Assembly: GCF_036013935.1 (NCBI RefSeq)
Contig: NZ_CP107902.1
Span: 3,567,001-3,631,000, forward strand
DNA: 64,000 bases
Source: Streptomyces sp. NBC_00461
Lineage (GTDB): Bacteria; Actinomycetota; Actinomycetes; Streptomycetales; Streptomycetaceae
Direction of reading: 5' to 3'
In this document: positions 18,483 through 26,799 of the stretch, in pieces
Numbering within the stretch: position 1 is the stretch's first letter
Layout of the letters: each line of letters begins with the position of its first letter
Program-made: the position numbers and the translations under genes
The notes under the pieces: model-generated
The model's input: the letters and a program-made list of their open reading frames with translations, nothing else
Told to the model about the DNA's origin: nothing
The model's database searches: none

Positions 18483-19382
18483 ATGAGCGAAGTCATGGGA
18501 GCCGAACTGCCCACGCCCGCCTGGCACATCGACGGGCGCTGCACCAACTGCGATGTCGCCCGGCAGCTCGCCCCGGGCCTGATCGGTGAGGCCGACGGCC
18601 GTTCGGTCATCCTCCGCGAGCCGCAAGGCCCGGACGAGACAGGGCAGTTGTACGCCGCCGCGCACGCCTGCCCCACTCGGGCCGTCCGTCCGCCGACCGG
18701 ACAGCTGGAGGCGGACCGGGACCCCTTCCCGCTGGCCCTCGACGACACCGTGCGGTTGTGCGGGCACAACTCCCGGCACACGGCGGGGGCCAACTCCTAC
18801 CTGCTGCACCGCCCCGACGGCACCACGATGATGGTCGACACCCCGCGCTGGAGCCCGGCGCTGGCGGCCCGCCACGAGGCGCTGGGCCCCGTCACCGACG
18901 TCCTGCTCACCCACCGCGACCATGCCGCACACGGCCGCCGTTACGCCGACCGCTTCGGCGCCCGGCTCTGGATCCACGAGGGCGATCTCGACGCCGCCCC
19001 GGACGCCGACCGCGTGCTCCGCGGCACCGACCCGACGGTGATCTCCGACGGTGTGATCGCCTTCCCTCTGCCCGGCCACACCCGAGGCAGCGTGCTCTAC
19101 CTGGCCGACGAGCGGTACTGCTTCAGCGGCGACAGCTTCTACTGGTCCCGAACGACGGCGGACATCGAGGTGGTCGACAGCGTCACCTGGTACTCGATCG
19201 AAGCACTCGCCGACTCCCTGACCCGGACCGTCGACCGACTGCGCTTCGAGTGGCTGCTGCCGGGCCACGGAGACCGGCGAAAGCTCCCCGGTGACGAGAT
19301 GGCCCGGCGCATGCGCGAGCTGGCGTCCCGTACCCGTCGGCTTCGGCCCCGACCGGTGGACTTCAGCGCGGTGCGCTGGTGA
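18483..19382 (+). CDS. Metallo-beta-lactamase-fold hydrolase with N-terminal ferredoxin-like segment
   Basis: This 299-residue protein has an N-terminal ferredoxin-like segment (GRCTNCDVARQLAPG and HACPTRAV, residues about 15-65) followed by a metallo-beta-lactamase fold: LLTHRDHAAHG (metal ligands), PLPGHTRGS, CFSGDSFYW and LLPGHGDRRK. The fusion of a cluster-like Cys segment to an MBL domain is known in uncharacterised MBL proteins. Only three cysteines are visible in the first part, so an intact iron-sulphur cluster is uncertain. ATG at 18483 was chosen; ATG at 18495 is an alternative. The substrate is unknown. Confidence 0.8.
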   Translation: MSEVMGAELPTPAWHIDGRCTNCDVARQLAPGLIGEADGRSVILREPQGPDETGQLYAAAHACPTRAVRPPTGQLEADRDPFPLALDDTVRLCGHNSRHTAGANSYLLHRPDGTTMMVDTPRWSPALAARHEALGPVTDVLLTHRDHAAHGRRYADRFGARLWIHEGDLDAAPDADRVLRGTDPTVISDGVIAFPLPGHTRGSVLYLADERYCFSGDSFYWSRTTADIEVVDSVTWYSIEALADSLTRTVDRLRFEWLLPGHGDRRKLPGDEMARRMRELASRTRRLRPRPVDFSAVRW

Positions 19383-19460
19383 GGCGTCGTTCTCGTCCTT
19401 GCGGAAACTCCGGCGCCCTCGCGGGCGGCTGACCATCCGCGCTGCCATGTGACCGCGGAC

Positions 19461-19514
19461 CTCAGCGACCTCAGCGACCACGGCGACCACGGCGACCACG
19501 GCGACCACGGCGAC
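19461..19514. repeat. Six 9-bp tandem units
   Basis: Two units of CTCAGCGAC followed by four units of CACGGCGAC form an uninterrupted 54-base array. It lies in the 300-base gap before the LacI gene, followed by a looser GTCACGATCAC repeat cluster (about 19553-19592). No gene is supported in this gap. Confidence 0.8.
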
Positions 19515-19618
19515 CATTGATACGCCGACCCCTGATCGACGCCGACCCCCTCATCACGATCGCAGTCACGATCACCGTCACGATCACGATCTGATCTCGG
19601 GGGCTTGCGCAACATCCT

Positions 19619-19664
19619 TGTAATCGATTCCAATCCTCCTTACACGTCGATGTAATCGATTCCA
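19619..19664. promoter_or_regulatory. Paired LacI-family operators upstream of the ribose operon
   Basis: TGTAATCGATTCCA occurs twice, exactly, at 19619-19632 and 19651-19664, with starts 32 bases (about three helical turns) apart. Each is a near-palindrome around the central CG (AATCGATT core), as LacI-family repressors bind. The second copy ends 18 bases before the regulator start codon, so autoregulation of the whole operon is expected. Confidence 0.8.
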
Positions 19665-19682
19665 CAAGGAGGTGGAGCGGCG

Positions 19683-20738
19683 ATGGCGAGCATCAAGAAC
19701 GTCGCAGCCGAGGCGGGGGTCTCCGTCGCCACGGTGTCGCGCGTCCTGAACGACCATCCGTCGGTCAGCGCCGACGCACGCACGCGCGTGCTGGCCGCCG
19801 TCGAGGCGCTGGGCTACCGCCCGAACGCCGTCGCCCGTTCGCTGCGCACCGACCAGACCCACACCCTCGGCCTGGTCATCAGCGACGTGATGAACCCGTA
19901 CTTCACCGAGCTGGCCCGCTCCGTCGAGGAAGAGGCCCGCGCGCTCGGCTACAGCGTCATCATCGGAAACGCCGACGAGCGGCCCGACCTCCAGGACCAC
20001 CACGTACGGAACCTGCTGGACCGCCGTATCGACGGACTGCTGGTCTCCCCCACCGACGGCGGCTCGCCGCTGATGCTGGACGCCGCGCGCGCCGGGACGC
20101 CCATGGTGTTCGTCGACCGGTGGATCCCGGGCTTCGACGTGCCGGTGGTGCGGGCGGACGGGCGGGCCGCCGTCCGCGACCTCGTGGCGCATCTGCACGG
20201 GCTGGGGCATCGCAGGCTCGCGATCATCGCGGGGCCCGCGGCCACCACGACCGGGCGGGAGCGCGTGGAGGCCTTCCGGGAGGCGCTCGCCGAGTACGGA
20301 CTCGGGCTTCCCGACACCTACATCGGACAGGGCGACTTCCAGGCCGAGAGCGGACGGCGGGTCACCGAGGGCTTCCTCGACCTGCCCGAGCCGCCCGAGG
20401 TCGTGTTCGCCGCCGACAACCTGATGGCGTTGGGCGCCCTGGACGCCGTACGCGCGCGTGGGCTGCGTGTACCGGAGGACCTCGCGCTGGCCGCGTTCGA
20501 CGACATCCCGTGGTTCGTGCACATCGATCCGCCGATCACCGCGATCGCCCAGCCCACCGGCGAACTGGGCCGGGCCGCCGTACGGGCCCTGGTCGACCGC
20601 ATCGAGGGACGGACCCCGCAGTCCGTCACCCTCCCCGCCCGTCTCGTCGCACGCCGCTCGTGCGGCGAGTCACTCGCTTCGCCAGACCGGGCGGCTCCCC
20701 CCGAGCCGTCCCCCGTAAGGAAGAGGAGCCAGTCGTGA
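19683..20738 (+). CDS. LacI-family repressor of the ribose-type operon
   Basis: This 351-residue regulator starts MASIKNVAAEAGVSVATVSR, the LacI headpiece with hinge segment NAVARSLRTDQT, followed by a periplasmic-binding-like sensor domain (GLVISDVMNPYFTELARSVE, VVFAADNLMALGALDAV, AAFDDIPW). AAGGAGG lies upstream of the ATG. It is the first gene of the operon, and its stop overlaps the ABC ATPase start (GTGA). Two identical operators lie just upstream. Regulation by ribose or a related sugar is inferred from the operon content. Confidence 0.92.
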   Translation: MASIKNVAAEAGVSVATVSRVLNDHPSVSADARTRVLAAVEALGYRPNAVARSLRTDQTHTLGLVISDVMNPYFTELARSVEEEARALGYSVIIGNADERPDLQDHHVRNLLDRRIDGLLVSPTDGGSPLMLDAARAGTPMVFVDRWIPGFDVPVVRADGRAAVRDLVAHLHGLGHRRLAIIAGPAATTTGRERVEAFREALAEYGLGLPDTYIGQGDFQAESGRRVTEGFLDLPEPPEVVFAADNLMALGALDAVRARGLRVPEDLALAAFDDIPWFVHIDPPITAIAQPTGELGRAAVRALVDRIEGRTPQSVTLPARLVARRSCGESLASPDRAAPPEPSPVRKRSQS

Positions 20739-22264
20739 GCAACCCGGACGAGTTGCTGCGCATCGAGGGCATACGGAAGAGCTTTCCCGGAGTCGTCGCG
20801 CTCGACGGCGTCGACTTCGATCTGCACCGCGGCGAGGTGCATGTGCTCCTCGGCGAGAACGGCGCGGGCAAGAGCACGCTCATCAAGATGCTGTCGGGTG
20901 CGTACACGCCCGACGCCGGCCGGATTCTGGCCGGCGGCGAGGAAGTGCGCATCCATGGTGCGCAGGACTCCGAGCGCCTCGGGATCGCCACCATCTACCA
21001 GGAGTTCAACCTCGTACCCGACCTCACCGTCGCCGAGAACATCTTCCTGGGGCGGCAGCCGCGCCGCTTCGGGATGATCGACCGGAAGAGGATGGAGGCG
21101 GACGCCGAGGTCCTCCTCGCGCGCGTGGGCGTGAACGTGTCGCCACGCGCGCGTGTGCGCGAACTCGGCATCGCGCGCCTGCAGATGGTCGAGATCGCGA
21201 AGGCGCTGAGTCTGAACACGCGCGTGCTGATCATGGACGAGCCGACCGCCGTGCTCACCTCCGAGGAGGTCGAGAAGCTCTTCGCGATCGTGCGCAAGCT
21301 GCGCGAGGACGGCGTCGGGATCGTCTTCATCACGCACCACCTGGACGAGATCGCCGCCCTCGGCGACCGGGTGACGGTCATCCGGGACGGCAAGTCCGTC
21401 GGGCAGGTGCCCGCCTCCACGCCCGAGGACGAACTCGTACGCCTGATGGTGGGCCGCTCGATCGAGCAGCAGTACCCGCGCGAACGGGCCGACGCGGGCG
21501 CCGCGTTGCTCACCGTCGAGGGCCTGACCCGCGACGGTGTCTTCCACGACGTCAGCTTCGAGGTGCACGCCGGCGAGGTCGTCGGCATCGCCGGGCTCGT
21601 CGGAGCGGGCCGTACGGAGGTCGTACGGGCCGTGTTCGGCGCGGACCCTTACGACAAGGGGGCCGTGAAGGTCGCCGGGGCGGGCCTGAAGGGGCATGAC
21701 GTCAGCGCCGCCATGGCGGCCGGTATCGGACTCGTGCCCGAGGACCGCAAGGGCCAGGGGCTGGTGCTCGACGCGTCCGTCGAGGAGAACCTCGGCCTGG
21801 TGACCATGCGGGCCGCCACGCGCGGGGGCCTCGTCGATCTCAAGGCCCAGCACGAGTCGGCCGCCCGGATCGCCGAGCAGCTCGGGGTGCGGATGGCCGG
21901 ACTCGGCCAGGACGTACGGACGTTGTCCGGCGGCAACCAGCAGAAGGTCGTCATCGGCAAGTGGCTCCTCGCCGACACCAAGGTGCTGATCCTCGACGAG
22001 CCGACGCGCGGTATCGACGTCGGCGCCAAGGTCGAGATCTACCAGCTCGTCAACGAACTCACCGCGGCCGGCGCCGCCGTACTCATGATTTCCAGCGATC
22101 TGCCCGAGGTGCTCGGCATGAGCGACCGGGTGCTGGTGATGGCCCAGGGCCGGATCGCGGGCGAACTCTCGGCCGACGAGGCCACCCAGGACTCCGTGAT
22201 GGCGCTCGCCGTCAGCAACCCCACGAACGAGAAGACCGGAACGGAGGCCAGCCGTGGCCACTGA
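20735..22264 (+). CDS. Sugar ABC transporter ATPase, RbsA/MglA type
   Basis: This 509-residue protein has two nucleotide-binding domains in tandem. The first has Walker A GENGAGKST from Gly40 and LIMDEPTAVLTSEEV; the second has the usual degenerate Walker A GLVGAGRTE, signature LSGGNQQKV and LILDEPTRGIDVGAKVE. The CUT2 family (ribose, xylose, inositol, autoinducer-2 uptake) uses this arrangement. GTG at 20735 overlaps the LacI stop; the longer frame upstream is LacI sequence read in another phase. It partners with the fused permease/binding protein downstream. Confidence 0.93.
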   Translation: MSNPDELLRIEGIRKSFPGVVALDGVDFDLHRGEVHVLLGENGAGKSTLIKMLSGAYTPDAGRILAGGEEVRIHGAQDSERLGIATIYQEFNLVPDLTVAENIFLGRQPRRFGMIDRKRMEADAEVLLARVGVNVSPRARVRELGIARLQMVEIAKALSLNTRVLIMDEPTAVLTSEEVEKLFAIVRKLREDGVGIVFITHHLDEIAALGDRVTVIRDGKSVGQVPASTPEDELVRLMVGRSIEQQYPRERADAGAALLTVEGLTRDGVFHDVSFEVHAGEVVGIAGLVGAGRTEVVRAVFGADPYDKGAVKVAGAGLKGHDVSAAMAAGIGLVPEDRKGQGLVLDASVEENLGLVTMRAATRGGLVDLKAQHESAARIAEQLGVRMAGLGQDVRTLSGGNQQKVVIGKWLLADTKVLILDEPTRGIDVGAKVEIYQLVNELTAAGAAVLMISSDLPEVLGMSDRVLVMAQGRIAGELSADEATQDSVMALAVSNPTNEKTGTEASRGH

Positions 22265-24203
22265 CACGCTCAAGAGCAGGGCGGGCGCCAAAAGCGCCAC
22301 GAGCGGCCTGCGCCGTCTCCTGCTCGACAACGGCGCGCTCACCGCGCTGATCGTCCTGGTCATCGCCCTGTCGGCGCTGTCCGGGGACTTCCTGACGACC
22401 GACAACCTGCTCAACGTGGGCGTCCAGGCGGCCGTGACCGCCGTCCTCGCCTTCGGCGTCACCTTCGTGATCGTCTCGGCGGGCATCGACCTGTCGGTCG
22501 GCTCGGTGGCGGCCCTGTCGGCCACCGTCCTCGCCTGGACCGCCACCTCGCACGGCGTGCCGGTCGCCTTGGCGGTCGTGCTGTCCGTCGCCACCGGTAT
22601 CGCCGCGGGTCTCGTCAACGGATTCCTGATCGCCTACGGCAAACTGCCGCCGTTCATCGCGACGCTCGCCATGCTCTCGGTGGCCCGCGGTCTGTCGCTG
22701 GTGATCTCCGAGGGCTCCCCGATCCCCTTCCCCGCCTCGGTCTCGCACCTCGGCGACACGCTGGGTGGCTGGCTGCCCGTGCCGGTGCTGGTCATGATCG
22801 TGATGGGTCTGATCGCCGCGTTCGTGCTGGGCCGGACGTACATCGGCCGCTCCATGTACGCGATCGGCGGCAACGAGGAGGCGGCCCGACTGTCGGGTCT
22901 GCGGGTGAAGAAGCAGAAGCTCGCGATCTACGCCTTCTCCGGCCTGTTCGCGGCGGTCGCGGGCATCGTGCTCGCCTCCCGCCTGTCCTCCGCGCAGCCG
23001 CAGGCCGCCGACGGCTACGAGCTGGACGCGATCGCCGCGGTCGTGATCGGCGGTGCCTCGCTGGCCGGTGGCACCGGCAAGGCGTCCGGCACCCTGATCG
23101 GCGCGCTGATCCTGGCGGTGCTGCGCAACGGCCTCAACCTCCTGAACGTCTCCGCCTTCTGGCAGCAGGTCGTCATCGGTGTCGTCATCGCGCTGGCGGT
23201 ACTGCTCGACACGCTGCGCCGCAAGGCCGGGGCGACGCCGCTGGCCGCCGGCACCGGTGGCAACAGGGGCAAGCAGGCGGGGACGTACGCACTGGCGGCG
23301 GTCGTCACCGTGGCTCTCGTCGGCGCGACCTCCTTCCTCCACAACGGCGGGTCGCCGGCGACCACCCCGAAGATGGGTCTGTCCCTGTCCACCCTCAACA
23401 ACCCCTTCTTCGTGCAGATCCGGGCGGGCGCCCAGGCCGAGGCGAGGAAGCTGGGCGTGGACCTGACCGTCACGGACGCCCAGAACGACGCCTCCCAGCA
23501 GGCCAACCAGCTGCAGAACTTCACCAGTTCCGGCCTCGGCGCGATCATCGTCAACCCGGTGGACTCGGACGCGGCGAGCAACTCCGTGAAGGCCGCCGAC
23601 AAGGCGAGGATCCCGGTCATCGCGGTCGACCGCGGCGTCAACAAGGCGACCGTGGACGCCCTGGTGGCCTCCGACAACGTCAAGGGCGGTGAACTCGCCG
23701 CCAGGACGATCGGCGAGAAGCTGGGCGGCAAGGGCAAGATCGTGATCCTTCAGGGGCAGGCGGGCACCTCCGCGGCCCGTGAGCGCGCCGCGGGCTTCGC
23801 GGCCGGGCTCAAGGCCTACCCGGGCATCCAGGTCGTCGCCCAGCAGCCGGCCGACTTCGACCGCACCAAGGGCCTCGACGTGATGTCGAACCTGCTGCAG
23901 GCCCACCCGGACGTCCAGGGCGTCATCGCCGCCAACGACGAGATGGCCCTCGGCGCGATCAAGGCCCTCGGCTCCAAGGCCGGAAAGTCGGTCCAGGTCG
24001 TCGGCTTCGACGGCACCCCGGACGGGCTGAAGGCGGTCGAATCCGGCACTCTGTACGCATCCGTGGCACAACAGCCCTCGCAGCTGGGCAGGATCGCCGT
24101 GGACAACGCGCTGAAGGCCCTGCAGGGCAAGACGGTCGAGGAGACGGTGAAGGTGCCGGTGAAGGTGGTCACGAAGGAGAACGTGGCCGGCTTCAGCGGC
24201 TGA
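22254..24203 (+). CDS. Bifunctional ABC permease fused to sugar-binding protein (RbsC-RbsB)
   Basis: A single 649-residue protein joins an RbsC-type permease and an RbsB-type binding protein. Residues about 25-320 are the permease, with family segments VSAGIDLSVGSVAAL, AIGGNEEAARLSG and IAAVVIGGASLAGG. Residues about 344-362 form an extra membrane segment (YALAAVVTVALVGATSFL). From about 373 follows the binding domain (GLSLSTLNNPFF, VIVNPVDSDAA, GVIAANDEMALGA). The binding domain replaces the usual separate lipoprotein and is thus tethered to the pore. GTG at 22254 overlaps the ATPase stop by 11 bases. No stop or frameshift lies at the joint, so the fusion looks genuine. Confidence 0.93.
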   Translation: MATDTLKSRAGAKSATSGLRRLLLDNGALTALIVLVIALSALSGDFLTTDNLLNVGVQAAVTAVLAFGVTFVIVSAGIDLSVGSVAALSATVLAWTATSHGVPVALAVVLSVATGIAAGLVNGFLIAYGKLPPFIATLAMLSVARGLSLVISEGSPIPFPASVSHLGDTLGGWLPVPVLVMIVMGLIAAFVLGRTYIGRSMYAIGGNEEAARLSGLRVKKQKLAIYAFSGLFAAVAGIVLASRLSSAQPQAADGYELDAIAAVVIGGASLAGGTGKASGTLIGALILAVLRNGLNLLNVSAFWQQVVIGVVIALAVLLDTLRRKAGATPLAAGTGGNRGKQAGTYALAAVVTVALVGATSFLHNGGSPATTPKMGLSLSTLNNPFFVQIRAGAQAEARKLGVDLTVTDAQNDASQQANQLQNFTSSGLGAIIVNPVDSDAASNSVKAADKARIPVIAVDRGVNKATVDALVASDNVKGGELAARTIGEKLGGKGKIVILQGQAGTSAARERAAGFAAGLKAYPGIQVVAQQPADFDRTKGLDVMSNLLQAHPDVQGVIAANDEMALGAIKALGSKAGKSVQVVGFDGTPDGLKAVESGTLYASVAQQPSQLGRIAVDNALKALQGKTVEETVKVPVKVVTKENVAGFSG

Positions 24204-24214
24204 CGACGGGAACG

Positions 24215-24255
24215 GGCGGGCGGTCGTCGTCCGTTGGTGACGACGACCGCCCGCC
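24215..24255. terminator. Perfect 17-bp hairpin between transporter and ribokinase genes
   Basis: The 17 bases 24215-24231 (core GGCGGGCGGTCGTCGTC) are exactly complementary to 24239-24255, with a seven-base loop CGTTGGT. There is no U run. It probably stabilises the transporter mRNA 3' end or reduces read-through into rbsK-rbsD. Confidence 0.7.
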
Positions 24256-24292
24256 TCAAGTCATCTCTCAGAGGAGTCGTGTTGACGTACGC

Positions 24293-24364
24293 CGCGATGC
24301 ACGACGCGATGTGCGTGGCGATGTGCGAAGCGATGTGCGTCTCGATGCACGGCTCGATGTACTA
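24293..24364. repeat. Six 12-bp tandem units before rbsK
   Basis: Six consecutive 12-base units follow the pattern (n)(n)CGATG(t/c)(g/a)C(g/a)(n)(n), for example CGCGATGTGCGT and AGCGATGTGCGT. The array ends about 15 bases before the rbsK start and overlaps no supported gene; it reads openly in frame with rbsK, so it could extend that protein if an upstream start were used. Confidence 0.75.
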
Positions 24365-24379
24365 CGGGGAGTCCTTTTG

Positions 24380-25282
24380 ATGTACGACTACGACCTGCTG
24401 GTCGTGGGATCGGCCAATGCCGATCTGGTGATCGGCGTCGAGCGCCGGCCGGGCGCCGGCGAGACGGTGCTCGGTTCCGACCTGGCCGTCCACCCGGGCG
24501 GCAAGGGCGCGAACCAGGCGGTCGCGGCGTCCCGACTCGGCGCCCGTACGGCTCTGCTGGCCCGGGTCGGCGACGACTCGTACGGCAGGCTGCTGCTCGA
24601 CTCGCAGCGGACCGCCGGCGTGGACACGGTGGGCGTGCTGGTCGGCGGGGCGCCGACGGGGGTGGCGCTGATCACCGTCGACCCCTCCGGGGACAACAGC
24701 ATCGTGGTGTCGCCGGGAGCGAACGGGAAGCTCACGTCGGCCGACGTCCAGGCCGCGGCCTGTCTGTTCCAGGCCTCGCGTGTCGTCTCGACGCAGCTGG
24801 AGATCCCGCTGGAGACGGTCGAGGAGATCGTCCGCGGTCTGACCCCGGACAGCCGTTTCGTCCTCAACCCGTCCCCGCCACAGCCCCTGCCGCCGGAGGT
24901 GCTGGCGGCCTGCGACCCGCTGATCGTGAACGAGCACGAGGCCAAGGTCGTGCTCGGCGACGCATGCGTCTCCGACCGCCCCGAGGACTGGGCCCGGCTG
25001 CTGCTCGCCAAGGGCCCACGCTCGGTCGTGGTCACCCTGGGCGCGGAGGGGGCACTGGTGGCAGACGGGCGAGAGGTGACGCGGGTGCCTTCGGTGAAGG
25101 TGGACGCGGTCGATACGACGGGTGCGGGCGACGCGTTCACGGCGGCGCTGGCGTTCCGGCTGGGCGCGGGGGCGTCCCTCGCCGAGGCCGCGGCGTACGC
25201 GGCCCGCGTCGGCGCGGCCGCCGTCACCAAGGAGGGCGCCCAGGTGTCCTTCCCGACGGCCGAGGAGGTCGAGGCGCTGTGA
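24380..25282 (+). CDS. rbsK: Ribokinase
   Basis: This 300-residue PfkB-family kinase makes ribose-5-phosphate. It contains GSANADLVIGVERRP, the glycine segment HPGGKGANQAVAASRLGA and the catalytic AVDTTGAGDAFTAALAF. The size and motifs are those of ribokinase. I chose ATG at 24380 (MYDYDLLVVGSANAD) with GGGGAG 11 bases upstream; in-frame starts from 24311 would add 23 residues encoded by a 12-bp repeat array. It is followed by rbsD with a GTGA overlap, and both presumably belong to the operon starting at 19683. Confidence 0.93.
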   Translation: MYDYDLLVVGSANADLVIGVERRPGAGETVLGSDLAVHPGGKGANQAVAASRLGARTALLARVGDDSYGRLLLDSQRTAGVDTVGVLVGGAPTGVALITVDPSGDNSIVVSPGANGKLTSADVQAAACLFQASRVVSTQLEIPLETVEEIVRGLTPDSRFVLNPSPPQPLPPEVLAACDPLIVNEHEAKVVLGDACVSDRPEDWARLLLAKGPRSVVVTLGAEGALVADGREVTRVPSVKVDAVDTTGAGDAFTAALAFRLGAGASLAEAAAYAARVGAAAVTKEGAQVSFPTAEEVEAL

Positions 25283-25668
25283 AGAAGGCGGGAATCCTGA
25301 ACCGTCATCTCTCCGGGGCGCTGGCCGAGCTGGGCCACGGCGACGGAGTGCTGGTGTGCGACGCGGGCATGCCGATACCCAGGGGTCCGAAGGTCGTCGA
25401 CCTGGCGTTCCGCGCGGGGGTGCCGGCCTTCGAGGAGGTACTGGACGGGCTGCTGGCCGAGCTGGTGGTGGAGGGGGCTACGGCGGCGACGGAGATCCGG
25501 GGCGCGAACCCAGCGGCGTCGACCCTGTTGGACGGCCACTTCCCCACGCTGGAGCTGGTGTCGCACGAGCGGCTCAAGGAGCTGTCGGCGGGGGCACGGC
25601 TGGTGGTGCGCACGGGCGAGGCACGACCGTACGCGAACGTGCTCCTGCGGTGCGGGGTCTTCTTCTAG
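25279..25668 (+). CDS. rbsD: D-ribose pyranase
   Basis: This 129-residue enzyme interconverts pyranose and furanose ribose so that ribokinase receives its substrate. The N-terminus VKKAGILNRHLSGALAELGHGD with the catalytic His (in NRHL), VCDAGMPIPRG, and the C-terminal RTGEARPYANVLLRCGV are diagnostic for RbsD. GTG at 25279 overlaps the ribokinase stop (GTGA). It is the last gene of the operon, with a good terminator 54 bases downstream. Its presence is the best evidence that the operon handles ribose. Confidence 0.95.
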   Translation: MKKAGILNRHLSGALAELGHGDGVLVCDAGMPIPRGPKVVDLAFRAGVPAFEEVLDGLLAELVVEGATAATEIRGANPAASTLLDGHFPTLELVSHERLKELSAGARLVVRTGEARPYANVLLRCGVFF

Positions 25669-25721
25669 TACGGGTTCCAGTACCGGGTTCTGGTACCCAG
25701 TTTCTGGTACCGGGACAAATT

Positions 25722-25761
25722 CGAGGGGGCCCGATCCGTCGACCGGGCCCCCTCGGCTTTT
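25722..25761 (+). terminator. Terminator of the ribose operon
   Basis: GAGGGGGCCCG (25723-25733) is the perfect complement of CGGGCCCCCTC (25744-25754), with a ten-base loop and GGCTTTT after the stem. Between it and rbsD are three near repeats of CTGGTACC/CAGTACCGG (about 25679-25713). Confidence 0.85.
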
Positions 25762-25938
25762 CCCCTCCACCATCAGAACCCCCGCGATCCCCCCGGATCC
25801 CCCTCCGAGAAGTCCTGATGCCAAGTACGACCCGCGTAGTGGGGGAAGGGTTGTACAAGTTCTTCAGATTTTTTTCGCGAGGCCTCGGCTGCGGCGTCCG
25901 CCCAGGTCAGCGGCCACCCAGGGCTCTGATCGTCAGCT

Positions 25939-25980
25939 GGCGGGTCAGCCGGTGTGTCAACCGGCGGGTCAGCCGGTGTG
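25939..25980. repeat. 18-bp direct repeat at the 3' end of the isomerase gene
   Basis: GGCGGGTCAGCCGGTGTG occurs at 25939-25956 and 25963-25980, a period of 24 bases. The second copy includes the stop codon of the isomerase gene, so the duplication extends the sequence just beyond its 3' end. Confidence 0.8.
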
Positions 25981-26799
25981 CTCGGCGAAGCGCCGGGCCG
26001 TCTCCGTCAGTACCTCGCGGCCGTCCCGTGCCCACAGGGCGTCGTTGAACAGTTCGACCTCGATGGGGCCGGTGTAGCCGGCCGCCTCCACGTACCCCTT
26101 CCACTCCCGCATGTCGATCGAGCCGTCGCCGATCTGCCCGCGGCCGGTGAGCACGCCCTCGGGCAGCGGTGTGGTCCAGTCGGCGAGCTGGAAGGAGTGG
26201 ATACGGCCGCCCGCGCCCGCCCGGGCGATCTGCGCGGGCGCGTTGTCGTCCCACCAGATGTGGTACGTGTCGACGGTGACGCCGACCTGCTGGGCCGGGA
26301 AGCGCTCCGCGAGGTCGAGCGCCTGGGCGAGCGTCGAGACCACGCAGCGGTCGGCGGCGTACATCGGGTGCAGCGGCTCGATGGCCAGGCGGACCCCGTG
26401 CGCCTCGGCGTACGGGCCCAGCTCCCCCAGCGCGTCGGCGATGCGCTCCCGGGCGCCGTGCAGGTCCTTGGAGCCGGCCGGCAGCCCGCCGGAGACCAGG
26501 ACCAGGGTGTCGGTGCCCAGGGTGGCCGCCTCGTCGATCGCACGACGGTTGTCGGCGAGGGCCGCCGTGCGCTCGGCCGGGTCGATCGCCGTGAAGAAGC
26601 CGCCGCGGCACAGGGTGGTGACGGTCAGGCCCGCGTCGCGGATCAGCTTGGCCGTCGCCTCCAGGCCGTACGACTGGACCGGTTCGCGCCACAGGCCCAC
26701 CCCGGGCACGCCCAACTCCAGGCAGGAGTCGACCAGTTCGGGCATCGCCAGCTGCTTGACGGTCATCTGGTTGATGCTGAAGCGTTCGAGCGCGGTCAC
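25969..26799 (-). CDS. Sugar phosphate isomerase/epimerase (TIM barrel)
   Basis: This 276-residue AP-endonuclease-2-type TIM barrel starts VTALERFSINQMTVKQ. It has metal-site segments LAIEPLHPMYAADRC, GVTVDTYHIWWDDN, IHSFQLADWTTP and PIEVELFNDALW. GTG at 26799 overlaps the stop of the DUF993 gene. It ends the three-gene operon with DUF993 and Gfo/Idh/MocA genes, which together suggest oxidation, isomerisation and cleavage of an unusual sugar or cyclitol. The exact reaction is unknown. Confidence 0.85.
   Translation of the reverse strand: MTALERFSINQMTVKQLAMPELVDSCLELGVPGVGLWREPVQSYGLEATAKLIRDAGLTVTTLCRGGFFTAIDPAERTAALADNRRAIDEAATLGTDTLVLVSGGLPAGSKDLHGARERIADALGELGPYAEAHGVRLAIEPLHPMYAADRCVVSTLAQALDLAERFPAQQVGVTVDTYHIWWDDNAPAQIARAGAGGRIHSFQLADWTTPLPEGVLTGRGQIGDGSIDMREWKGYVEAAGYTGPIEVELFNDALWARDGREVLTETARRFAEHTG

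Noticed and set aside
20318..22618. 766-codon open frame on the minus strand opposite the LacI and ABC ATPase genes
   Set aside because: It is antisense to two genes with clear motifs and has a low-complexity Arg/Asp/Gly/His composition typical of high-GC shadow frames.
22212..24071. 619-codon minus-strand frame opposite the permease-binding protein gene
   Set aside because: No domain, no ribosome site and shadow-type composition; the plus-strand protein is unambiguous.
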